Of a DNA stretch of 64,000 nucleotides, positions 42,480-53,782 are shown one piece after another. Below the pieces are notes generated by a model, which did not search any database, was not told where the DNA came from, and was given only the letters and a program-made list of their open reading frames with translations. A program made the position numbers and the translations under genes. The stretch covers positions 17,230,578-17,294,577 of the forward strand of contig CAMZMU010000071.1 in NCBI GenBank assembly GCA_947311845.1, read 5' to 3'. Source of the stretch: Poa pratensis. Lineage: Eukaryota > Streptophyta > Magnoliopsida > Poales > Poaceae. Positions within the stretch are counted from its first letter, which is position 1, and each line of letters starts with the position of its first letter.

Positions 42480-45400
42480 ATGCAGTCGATAATTGTATCA
42501 ATTGCATTCAGAACAGGACATTCGCCTCTTCTGGATCTCCAGGGAGTTCTGCACTTTGTTCATGCATCCACGGCATGTATCCAGGTGTCTTTGATAAATA
42601 CAAAAGGCAAACACAACGTAGTTAAAAATCAAAGACATAAAACAAATAGGTACACAAATGTACAAAACTTGAATTTTATAGATTATTTACCGAGTAATCG
42701 TATGGGATGTTCTGCACAAATTTGTCCATGGAAAAAAAGTGGAAAGAAATAAGTAAGCATGTCCAGTGAAAAGTGGGATAAAGTGAAAGAAAAGTACTAT
42801 GCTGAAACTGTAATGAGAATAAAAAAGGTTGATGTGAGACAAATAAAAAACTAACATGTTTCTGAAGAATTCTTTTAGTTTCAGGTGGCATTTTCTCATT
42901 GAAAGGATGCGCTACCATGTAATATGTTAAGATCTCTCGGATAGGCTTAGCATGCTCCTGTTGGAAAAAAAACAAGTAATATCAAGACTGTTAATAAGAA
43001 GGGCATGAAAAAGTAAAAAAGGTATATTGAAAAATAAAACAGTGCAAATTACTTACTGGTTTGAACAAGAAAGTTTTGTCTCTGTTGTAGTCGCATATGA
43101 GCTTCATCAAGAAAATTCCGCTGTCGCCACTACAATTTTTATGTTAAGAAAAAAAGATAACAATCAAATAAATGTCATCACATTCAAACAAAAAAAGAGG
43201 CAAAATTTGGTTTTGTAGCCTTTGCAAAAAAATGCAACATATGAATACGGAAAAAAATGGTGGATGTGTGTATTCATACTCTCTATTTGTGTTGCATACA
43301 CTTTCGAAAACGGTTCCCATTTGATCAATGTTGATCATTGAATTCTTATATGCCAATCTGAAAGCCATCTTGAAATTCTTTATTGCAACAGAAGCTTCAG
43401 GTTCGACGAGGTGAAACTTTCTATTTGTCATGAAAACTTCAAAAACTTTTCTCTTGAAGTTAATGACAAGAAGGTAGTAGAAACCTGACGTGAACATAGG
43501 CAAATGTACCTAAAAACAGAAATAGAAGAAATTCATATCATAACCATTGTTGACATTTCTTTTAGAAAAAAGATCTATATAATGATGATTAAAACCTTAA
43601 AATACAAAATGAGTTGTCAAGTATATAAGAAACAAAGTTATGAGGATAAAAAAACTAGAAGATCATGTTACCAACGCCACTAACAAAAGGCAATTACTAA
43701 AATACACTTGAACTAGTAAATTTATAACCACTTTCCTATGACAACAAATTACCAACCATACTGGTAGTGGAATTAGCAGTCATTAACAAAAAAATTAGAA
43801 CATTATATTCAAAAGGTGTCTATCACACCACATAAAAAATTCGAAGTGTAGTATCCTACTAGACAGGTGTTACTAAGTATCAACTCCTCGTGACGAAAAC
43901 TTACCAGATCCATAGTGTCAAGCCTGAACCCCAGCATGACACTTGACAAATATTTAGATAGTGTCCCTGGATTTTCATAATCCAACTGGAATAAAGCCTT
44001 ATGATAAAATTTTGGACATGTTCATAAAAAGAAAAGAAAAAAAAGGAGAAATTAGTAAACAAACATCTTCTCTAAACATAAGAAAAAATATTTGGAAAGT
44101 AATAAGGTTTTGGGACTATGTTAAAAATCTTACAGCGATCTGACACTCGAAAAAGTATCTTTTCCAGTGTCCTTCTTGCAGAATACCAAACTTCTTTTTC
44201 TCAATATCTTCAACCATCACTGCTTTACCGAGCATGTTGACCACAAATTTGTGCACTCTTCCATACACTTGCATACTTAAGCCAAAAACCCTGTGTTCAG
44301 CCCATGTAGAACCCATAACTACGATTTGAGTGCTGCGGACGAAATAAAAATGATGAAAATGTCAGAAAATAAAGTAAGATGACAGTGTACAAACAATAGT
44401 TCTTCATATATTAAAAAGAAAAGATCTTAAAACTCAAATTCTACATCTCAAAAATCGAAGTTTTAATTAGTAAAACTAGTGCTTACGTTTTTGATTTTGC
44501 AGTTTGTGGTACCCTTGCAACAATATCACTGAACACCTCACTTTCAACAAGCGTCGAGGAGAATGATGTAACCATTTCTTGATGTCTAACTTCAGTCTGA
44601 ACAAAGTTTTGGGTAGCTTCAGATGCAGCATGATGTCTAACTTCAGTCTGGACAAAGTTTTGGGTAGCATGAGATGCAGCATGATGTCTAACTTCAGTCT
44701 GAACAAAGTTTTGGGTAGCTTGAGATGCACCATGATGTCTAACTTCAGTCTGGACAAAGTTTTGGGTAGCTTGAGATGCAGCATGATGTCTAACTTCAGT
44801 CTGAACAAAGTTTTGGGTAGCTTGAGATGCACCATGATGTCTAACTTCAGTCTGAACAAAGTTTTGGGTAGCTTGAGATGCAACTTTCAATTTGAGCTTG
44901 CGTGCTTCGTACTCCTGCTCAGCTTTGATTGTTGATTCCACGAGCTGTCTCTCCCATTCTACTTCATCAAAAGTGTCCTCAGTTGTGCCAAAATTACTTG
45001 TATTCTCGGACAAATTTCTAGTCCTAGCATGACTAGATGGTTGAACAGCGTTATGGAAAATGTCTCTAACAAGTGTTTCCGCTGGGTAATGAACATCACT
45101 CAAATTTTTAGGGTCCATCTGCAACATTCTCGCTCTCTTCTTGAGTGCGATGCAATTTAAGGCATCATCATTGCTTGACAACCATGGAGCCCTCTTCTTT
45201 TCTTTTGATGCCAGCGTTGTTGAAGATGACGTGAATAGGTCGTTAAAAACCTCGACCTTTTCTTCAACGCTGCAAAAAATTTTAGTCATTAGACTACGCA
45301 GTCGGTCCTCAGAAGCTATTTCCTCAAGAATGTATGTCAGCAGATCGAACACTTTTGGGACAGCTCCCTCGTCGTTGCTCATCTCATTTTTTTTGTGGAT

Positions 45401-47233
45401 ACATACATTGCAGTATACTGTCGTCATATGGTGGGAGCTCGAATCCATTCTCTAACGGGATAGTTTGAATTATATCCATTAGACTTCTCAAGCTAGAAAA
45501 GCGTCCATTGCAGCAGGCTTCTTCATCTAGATCCTTGTCGCTGGGGACAGGCAAGAGAAATATATCTGGCAGCTTATGTTGCAAAACTTCTTGTGCGACA
45601 GTAACACTGTTAGTCACATCTGGTAGCTCATCTTTTCTAACTTGTTGTGTGCGACTATCACTGTTGGTAACATCTGAGCAAGCTTCCAGCTTCATTCTGC
45701 ATTCTTGATTATCAGAAACACTGGACTGTCCAACAAACATCTGAGTTTTGACATTATCACCATTCAAACCAGAGACAGGTATCTCTAACAATGGGGAAAC
45801 CAACTGAGATTTATGGCTTCCCTTGTTATGATATGATGGTTGCATTGAAGGTAAGAGCTTAAGAATGTTGATGATATTCTCAAACAGTACAGATTGAACT
45901 GATTCGACTATATCTTTTTGAATGTTGGAAATAATGATAGGAAGCTGTTCATTTACCTAGTAAAAAAGAACATAGCATACTTATTACCAGCTTCTAGAAA
46001 AGATCTATGCCTGAATTACCAAAAAAAAATGCGTACAAGATGTGTACAGATAGAGAAAAAAGGAAACGAACAAAGATGAACATAGTTGGGGAGAAAAAAT
46101 GTTCATACCACTTTGTGGTGTTCCTCTGGACAAACTGACAACACAAACTGTAGGAGATCATCATACGAATTATTGGCCATCACATCTGATATGGTTGAAT
46201 TGCATGCAAATGGGGTGTCGAACACGTCTTTTATCTAAAAACGAGAACGACGGCATGTAAGAGCATATATTGGATAACATAAAAAATGATGGTAACTTTC
46301 TCATGCAGGCACCAATAAAAAACACAGCAGAATACCTTCAATTTCCCATATGAAAGGTCATCCCACGAAATGCAATCCATGACCTCGATATCCTTTACCA
46401 TTTCAGTTGTCCATATGGAGACACGAGGTAATTTTCTCTTTAGATGAAACGGGACGATATTGCAATCCAAAAACTCCAAGTAGAAGATCTGAAAAAAGTA
46501 ACCATGATATGTCATTATGCAAAAAAGGAACTGTCAAATAAGTGTTGCTTACGAACTCATGCACTTCAAGATAAAGACAAAATGTGTGAAATGCACAAGA
46601 CACAAATTGATTGAGAAATAAATATATTACCAATAAAGATAGAAGATTGCCTCCAAGAACAGTTGTTAAGCCATCATTGTATAACTCAATGGACGAGATT
46701 AGTTTTTCAAAGACAGCAGCAGAAAAATCAAATGACCCTATCTCATCAGGTTCTCGGAAGATATGCAGATAATCCGGGCTGACAGCATCGTAGCTTGAAG
46801 GGCACAAAAAAGCTATCATGGTATACGTACCAAACTCAATCTTGAAAAGATCACCTTCCAAATCAGCTGTCATCAGGCTGTCAAGCTCAGTCAAGGTTGG
46901 GTATCTGCCCTTGCACTTTGTGACAGTAGCAATACACACCCTCAAATCTTCATCGACCTTCTGACCGATATGTCTACCACCAATAGGTGTACCACGCACT
47001 TTGTGGATGACTAATGCAGTGAAAACGACAGATGGTCCATTTGGTAAATTGAAAGTTCGTGAGCGTGCATCAAACTATGATACAAGATAAGACATCATTC
47101 CTCGAGGTAAAACTTCACACTTAATTCCAAGAAGGTGACCAAGACCGATTGTATTAACTAGTTCACGCTGATTCGCCGTAAGTCGATCAATAACCTTTAT
47201 GAACTTTCTCAGCGATAACTTAGTATAGAACTC
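42480..47233 (-). pseudogene. Ulp1/SENP-like protease gene, multi-exon, degraded and lacking catalytic residues
   Basis: Recognisable minus-strand exons are 47233-46631, 46489-46337, 46233-46110, 45958-44488, 44333-44135, 43986-43905, 43511-43282, 43130-43057, 42959-42857 and 42718-42692, with GT-AG borders. The first carries FIKVIDRLTANQRELVNTIGLG, FDARSRTFNLPNGPSVVFTALVIHKVRGTP (a conserved region of large MULE-linked plant proteins) and an in-frame TAG before FDAR. The long exon holds a frameshift in a T run near 45388-45395 and a 17-residue repeat. The C-terminal exons resemble a C48 peptidase (VHLPMFTSGFYYLLVINFKRKVFEVFMT... SGDSGIFLMKLI). Where active members have HW, D and DCG, this reads FY, M and DSG, so it is probably inactive. 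The true 5' exons are probably at 47.3-48.7 kb. Confidence 0.7.
44575..44885 (-). repeat. 51-bp coding tandem repeat, six copies
   Basis: Six units of 51 bp encode ASQATQNFVQTEVRHHG/A with single changes (ASHATQ, ASEATQ). The alternating G/A ending suggests duplication in 102-bp steps. The frame is kept in all units. The antisense ORFs over the same bases (135 aa minus, 118 aa plus) are shadows. Confidence 0.9.
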
Positions 47234-49642
47234 CTAAGAAAAGCAGGACAACAAATAAAACAGAAAATCAGTAATTTTGTCAAAGCTTGAAAACGCTTAT
47301 AACAAAATTTGAGGACACTAACCAACATTAAAATATATCTTTAATAAACAGGAAGAAATGCGCATAATTTGACACCTAACCAAAAAACAAATCATGCTTC
47401 ACAAAACAAAACAGTATGTTGGCATCCACCAAAAAATGAATAACAATTATTTAAGAATGGAAAAAGGCATTAATAAAGAACGCGTCCACAATCCTAACAA
47501 GAAATGACAGTAATAAAAAACAACGTCCATACAACTTTTACCTTGCGTTCCAAATCCATTTCTGCCTTTTCTGATAAATATAGAACCCACAATACGGTTC
47601 ACCCCTTTGTTGTGAAAACAAAACAAAGAGATGTGAAACAAATTTCCCCCAACAAGCAGAGCAGAAAAATAATATCCTTGTCTCGTCCAGTATTGGGACC
47701 AAATGTTTTAGCTGTGTGTGAGTACCTGCACATCAGAAAAATAAAGAATTAAAACCAAAACCATAGTGGAAATCATTGAGCTGCTGCTCTATAATCCATT
47801 TAAGTTGCCTACAAAGTTGGATTTGAAGATAAAAACAAGTTCCATGTTCAGAAAAAAGTTGGATTCGAAAAAATCATTCGATACAAAAAGATCAGGAGAG
47901 AGCGAAAATTAGGGGAGCATCTTATTTAAGTTAGAAAAATGAACCTCATATAGGAGGGCAACACCAACCTAGTAGCACGACGCTTAAATACAACTTTGTG
48001 AATTAAAAAAAGCAGTGACTATGACTACTTACTCATGCAAGATAAGTATGAAAGTGTGTCAAAACTTGCCAACAAAAGATAAATATATCAGTGCACGTGG
48101 TAAAACACTGCACTTCAAACTCAAAAAGGAGATGCTTGAATCCCATACAACATACTACATGCATTTTGAGTGGATGTCAGCCGCTGAATCAAATGCAATT
48201 GAGTAAACTATTTTGAAGAAAAAGGATGAAAAATAAGCATTATTCTTACAGCTTTTGCCTTGTCTTGTTCGTCCATTAATTTCACCAGAGATAATTATAC
48301 TTCAAGCACACAAAAACCAGTAACAAAAAAACACACTCCTTGGGCGTCACCCTATGTGCACCCTACTGTCCTTGCTTCTTCTGGTATCTGCACATCACAC
48401 ATGGATAGACGATTTTAAAACTCCCTATCAATCTTATTAAGCTGCAACAAAATGTTGTGATCAAGAAATTGAAAGAAAAATCGTCTCAAAAAAGTCAAAT
48501 AGAAAGATAAAAATAGGAATTAAATGTAGAATAAAAAACACAAGGACAATCCATACCCCCTACTCCTGCGGTTGAACGGAGTAACCAGATTTGGGAGATC
48601 GATGGACTGGACATTCCCTCTCTCAGTGCTAGGGTTGCGGCGCCATCTGAGGTGGGGAGAGGGGTTAGGTAGTCGGATGAGGAAAGAGACAAGGCAGGAA
48701 GAGATAGGAATGGAGAAAAGGTGGGAAAAAGGCGATGGCAGCTGTCCATGGACACTATGCAAAAACAAGCCTATAAAAACTAAAAAAAATAAAAAAGAAG
48801 CTTGGCTGGTAAAAGGCTCTGAACAACAAACGAAGAGAAAAGTTTATTGCGAATCTTGAAAATCTGAAGGATGAAACTACAAAAAATACGTCTCCTACCT
48901 ATATAAACCCTTGATTTGGCAGCCCGCATATCCTGCTCGAAGAAATCTTCTCCATGTATCAAGAACTGGCCGCCGCATAATCCCATTGGGGGAAAATAAT
49001 TCTTCTCTCCCCGATCCTTCGTAGATCACTTGGCCAGATCCATCACTACGAAGACAGGTTTGTGTAACCTCCCCCCGTACCTCCACTTCCAGCGCATCAT
49101 TGTGATATACCAGTATCTTCTTCAGAAATCTGCAGATCAACCGCAAGAAGAAAAAAGAGGAGAAGCAGACAAGCAAAAAAGGAAAGGAGGATTGCAAGAC
49201 ACAAACCAGGAGTTGAGCTAGTTGGAAAAGCAACCAAGATAGTTACAAAAAGGTACAAAAATACTGTTAATTCATACAAACTCATATATGATGTCCTTGA
49301 AACTCACTGGAATATTACAAAAAACATCACTTGAAATCAACTGCGCCATTCAAAAATATAACTACATTAGTTAATTTCTCACTGCACATACAGAGCTTAT
49401 ATCTGACAAAACTGAACTCTGCATAAGTATTGTCTTCATCAAATGAACTGGGGAAAATGTTTATCCCTCCCTATTTGATCTTCTTATTCTCTGTGAATAA
49501 ACTGAACCATCACTAATGTCATATGACATTCTGTTTGTTATCCAAAATTAAAAGAATCACCAACTGCATCCTGGAGACATAAAAAATAAAAAAAGTAAAT
49601 AATTGGTCAGATAACGAACTAACTACAAAAATGTATTTTCAG
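47234..49642. other. Divergent region between the Ulp1-like gene and the small plus ORF
   Basis: This is AT-rich intron-like sequence (47234-48560), then a more GC-rich minus-strand leader (about 48740-48580) that contains 'atggcgccgcaaccctag'. A TATA-like TTTTTATAGG on the minus strand lies near 48770-48780. Transcription of the Ulp1-like gene probably starts near 48740. From 48900 to 49640 no clear coding region was found on either strand. A second minus-strand leader-like stretch lies near 49010-48900. Confidence 0.4.
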
Positions 49643-50020
49643 ATGGACAACATGTTGCAACAAGGTGGTGGCGATGCAAAGGTTGGAATAGACTCCCCTA
49701 TAGCAAGAGCAATTATTGATTCGTTGGACATACACAGACCGGTGGATACCCAACGATTTTTGGAAAAATTCATACAGGTGCTTGAAACACAAAAGTAGTA
49801 CAAAAAAAATGATGACTCATTTATTCCTAACATAATATAGTCACTGAACCGCTTTCTCTCTAAACTGCAGGCTTTCAAACAAAGACAACGGAAAGAGACA
49901 GAACAGCTGCAGAACGAGGAGCTAAAAAGGATTGAAGCTAGTATCCATACATCATCAAGTGGAACGACCCATGTTTCAGCGTCAAACATGAGCAACCACA
50001 CCACGACACCGGGAATTTGA
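49643..50020 (+). CDS. Small two-exon ORF upstream of the FAR1-type gene (94 aa)
   Basis: Exon 1 is 49643-49777 (MDNMLQQGGGDAKVGIDSPI...) and exon 2 is 49871-50020, ending TGA. The donor is CATACAG|GTGCTT and the acceptor CTGCAG, phase 0. The product is charged, with a coiled-coil-like middle (QRQRKETEQLQNEELKRIEAS, about residues 50-70) and a Ser/Thr-rich tail. An acceptor-like 'ttttcag' directly before the ATG suggests an upstream exon. I do not recognise a family. It lies 150 bp before the FAR1-type start and may be a 5' exon set of that transcription unit or an accessory gene of the transposon. Confidence 0.45.
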
Positions 50021-50172
50021 TTTGAATGAGGTAAAAGACAGGAAATTAGAAATATATCAGTAGCTTCATTTTGCAACAAATGTACACTTATTAAAAAACT
50101 TCGTGGTTATTTCATCAACAATTCCATCGCCACTCACAAAAAAACTCCTCAATTTTATGCAAGGAAATTAAA

Positions 50173-53060
50173 ATGTCTGGTGAAGCATATGAAGAGCACA
50201 TTGAGAGAAGCATGCCACACATTCAAGGAGAAGATGCAACTTTTAATGGTGGCGAAGGAAGCACATCTAACCATAACACAAACGAAGCAACTAACAACCA
50301 GGGGGAAGAACAGGAGACTACCTTTGACATTGATCTTGATGCGGCAATCAATCCTGAACCACCATCTGCAGAAGAAAAGGAAATGGATAAAATGTTCTCA
50401 GATGACAAATACGCAACTATAGATGAGATATCAAATGCAAGTACACCAGAGCTAGGAATGGAATTCGGTTCAAGGGATGAGGCATTCTTCTTTTTTGCTG
50501 TTTATGCAAGGAGAATGGGGTTTGCAATAAGGAAAGATACAAGCTATGAATCAAGAGTCAGCAATGTTATCAACAAGCAATCGTTCACATGCAACAGGAG
50601 TAGGTCTGATCAGTGCAAAGAGAGTGCACTAAAGAAACGAAGGACAACAAGATTGTCCAGACCAGCTGCAAAGTTAAAATGACTGTGAAAGAGGAACGTG
50701 CAGTATGGACCATCACACATGTAAATCTGGAACATAACCATGCATTGGCACCTTCAGAATGGATCATCAGGTTCATGAAGTGCCACAGGCAAATGTCTGA
50801 ATCAGACAGACTCTGATTAACATGCTTCAAGAGACCAGGGTGCCGCCACGAAACATTATGAAAATATTTAGGAAAACAAGGGGTAGTTTCAGGGCGATCC
50901 CATTTGACACTAAATACCTCTACAACAATTCAGCAAAAGAAAGGCAGAAGCTTAAGAACAAAGATGTTGAAGAGCTACTCAAGTGCTTCAAGGAAGAATG
51001 CCGCAACAGGCCGGGTTTTTCACACAAAATGCAGGTTGAAGGAAGCGTTGTCAGAAGTGTTTTCTGGACAGACCAGATGGGAAAAGCAAACTACAAACAA
51101 TTTGGGCAGTTTGTGTCTTTCGACACGACCTTCTCCACAAACCAGTATGGCTTGCCATTTGCGCCTATTGTTGGAGTCGACAACTTTGGGAAAACAGTAC
51201 TGTTTGGTGCAGCACTTCTCAAGGATGAATCAGAAGACACTTTTAAGTGGCTGTTTACAGAATTCGTCTCAGTGATGGGCAACAACCATCCTGAGACAAT
51301 CATTACAGACCAGTGTGTCGCCATGGGAAATGCAATAAAAGCAGTCCTACCTTTCACTGTACACATGTATTGCAACTTCCATGTCGTGAAGAAGATGAAA
51401 GAAAAATGTGTGACTTTGTTTGCCTCTCGAGGGCCGTTCCATGATCTGTTGAGGAAAGTAATCAGGAACTCTTTCACCCCACAAGAATTTGAAACTGGAT
51501 GGTGTGCATTACTGCAAAAGTACAACGCTGAGGGCGACGAGCACCTCAACAGGATTTTTCAAATAAGATCACAGTGGGTGCCGGCGTACTTTATGACAAA
51601 AATTTTCCCATTCACTTCATCCACTGGAAGAAGCGAAAGCACAAACTCACTGTTCAAGCATTATGTTAAGCGCAAGGACTCCATCTCTGCATTCTTCAAG
51701 CAATACCTGATAATTCAGGAGAAGAAGCAAGCTGATCTTGACAGGATCCGGGAGAAGACAGAGGTAAAGCAAACAGATAACTGGGGGTATAATCCGATGG
51801 AGAAAGAAGCAATGAAGATATATACCGACCCTCTGTACGAGAAGTTTGCTGAGGAGATGAAGAAGACAACTGCTTACAACGTTGAAGCTACTGACCCAGG
51901 AAGACGCTATCAGTTGACAAGAACAACAAATTACTGGAACGCTGAGTTTCCACGCACGACGTACACGGTTGACGTCACTGATGATGGCTCTGAGTACAGC
52001 TGCTCATGTTTTAAAATGTCAAGAGATGGCATACAATGTTGCCACGTGCTGAGAGTTTGTATACATAATGGGCTAACAGAGTTGCCTGTCAGTTTCATCA
52101 ACGCGAGGTGGACAACATCAGCTGGCATAGATCATACTAACGTGCTTGGACCTACAGACGAAACTGCTGGAGACAAAGCACACTTGTCTGTGCGGCACGC
52201 AATAGAGATGAGCAAAGTTTCCTATGTATTATCCACAGTATGCACAGACGACAGGTCATATGACTTGTTTGGCGCCGGGGTTGTTCAGCTCAAGAAAGCA
52301 ATCAACGATGACAAAATGCAACGGCTTCTTGAACAACAAATAAAACACAGAAAAAAGAGGGCAGTGGATGACCCACTACCAAAACAAACTCATGTTGCAC
52401 AGGATGGAGATGAGTCCCACGATACGCATGCAGAAGAAGCTAATGTTGTGCATGATGGTGGCATATCCAGCAAAACTAAAGTTAACCTAAGGAAGAAAAA
52501 GACGAGGCAGGATGATGACCCACCAGCACAACAAGCAAATGCCGAACCGTCAACACAGCAATCAAATGTTCTGAATGGTGGGGGTGCTAGCAGCAATAAC
52601 CATGAACCCCAGTTCATGTTGCACACAATGGAGGCGCATCCAGCAACACCCGAGGAGACACCCAGAAAGACCTAAACCAACCACTACCGTTTGAGCCAGA
52701 TAGAACTGCCAACAGTCTCACAGAGGATGAAACTGAAACTAAGTACAGCGATCCTCCACAATCAAACAATCCGGGATTCAACCTGGGTGACAGGCCAAAA
52801 AGTCACTACGAGAGAGCCGTTTTGAAGAAACTAAAGCCAAAGAGGAAGTGTGGACGATGCAGACTACCAGGACACGTACGGACAAAGTGCCCTGACTTGT
52901 ACAAGGTTAGTAAGAAAAACATACTTTTGTGAAGCAAGATTGTTCATAAGTTAAAGGCAAAAGAAGTGTTTTGACAAACAAGCTTAAAATATTGATACAT
53001 TCTAAAACAAAAACAAAACAAATTATGCAGGTTGAACAACCTCAGCCTCCAGCAGCGTGA
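50173..53060 (+). pseudogene. FAR1/FHY3-type MULE transposase, nearly complete with three frameshifts
   Basis: An N-terminal acidic region is followed by a FAR1 DNA-binding domain (GMEFGSRDEAFFFFAVYARRMGFAIRKD). The MULE catalytic core is at about 51100-51450 (QFVSFDTTFSTNQYGLPF with the first Asp, ETIITDQCVAMGNAI with the second Asp, and MYCNFHVVKKM). A SWIM finger (CSCFKMSRDGIQCCH, about 52000-52050), a basic linker, a CCHC knuckle (CGRCRLPGHVRTKC, about 52855-52895) and a short last exon (53031-53060, VEQPQPPAA) complete it. Frames change near 50643 and 50813, each consistent with a one-base loss, and near 52665. The central 1.85 kb (50822-52675) is fully open. The last intron is 52906-53030. 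FAR1-like proteins are nuclear; this one would be the element's transposase. The start at 50173 is the first ATG before the acidic region. Confidence 0.85.
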
Positions 53061-53312
53061 GGAATAAGCAGGACACGAGATGAACAGATGGAGTGCAAGC
53101 AACAAAAAAGGTTTATGCAAGCAAAAGAGCAGCAATCCAGGAGATAAGGGAAAGAAGTTGAAGTCGTGTCTTGTTTGAAAAAGTAACTGTTGAGACTACT
53201 GTATCGCATATGCATGTTACGTAACAGGGGACATATTTTGTGACTCTTTACGTCAAGCCCGGCTTTAAAAAATCATGTAGTAGCTCTTGACAAGGATAAT
53301 ATTGTATACAAT

Positions 53313-53781
53313 CTATCTATTGAAATGGAAATGCAAAAAATAGAGCCTGTGGTTTTGAAACATAAGCAACGACTGTACCTCACACTTGTTGCCGTGCAAG
53401 AGTTCCCTCCAATTTAACAACCTGTTACGTTTGTGATTTAGCCAGGTCCACGTGAGAACCTTCCTATACTCTGGTATCTGATCAAATGTTATTGCAGGGA
53501 CAATGCGGCCATCCCACAGTTCAAGAAACTTCAACATGAAATACCCGCAATCAATTCTGCCATATTCAACAAAAAAGGATAAAGGTTAAGGCAGTAAATG
53601 ACAAACAATAAAATTCGAAGAAAAATACAATCATACACACAAATGATCCAAGAAACCTACCTGTTAATTTGTTTTGGCACATCTATATATTCCAGCATGT
53701 AACCACCAATCTGTTTCCCTGATGTAGAATAGTTGATTTTATATGCGAGCTTGATGGCTTCAACTAGAGAGCTAGCGTGTT
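53313..53781 (-). pseudogene. Second Ulp1-like gene, C-terminal fragment with catalytic Cys retained
   Basis: Two minus-strand exons, 53781-53661 (SLVEAIKLAYKINYSTSGKQ) and 53556-53313, join through an AACAG|GTAGGT donor and an ATGGCAG acceptor. The join reads NRIDCGYFMLKFLELWDG. DCGYFM is the Cys-containing motif of C48 (Ulp1/SENP) peptidases. The rest (IVPAITFDQIPEYRKVLTW...LLNWRELLHGNK) resembles C-termini of MULE-linked Ulp1-like proteins. The N-terminal part, with His and Asp, is missing: the sequence runs directly into the 199-bp satellite at 53783. It is convergent with the FAR1-type gene. It differs in sequence from the gene at 42480-47233, so it is a separate copy. Confidence 0.65.
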
Positions 53782-53782
53782 G

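Noticed and set aside
44575..44935. Antisense ORFs of 118 and 135 aa over the 51-bp repeats
   Set aside because: They are other-frame shadows of the repeat in the Ulp1-like exon. The frame encoding ASQATQNFVQTEV is flanked by unique coding sequence in the same frame.
49639..50079. A 146-aa minus-strand ORF
   Set aside because: It covers the two-exon plus ORF and its intron in antisense. It is Cys/Ser/Leu-rich with no family match, while the plus-strand exons have good splice sites.
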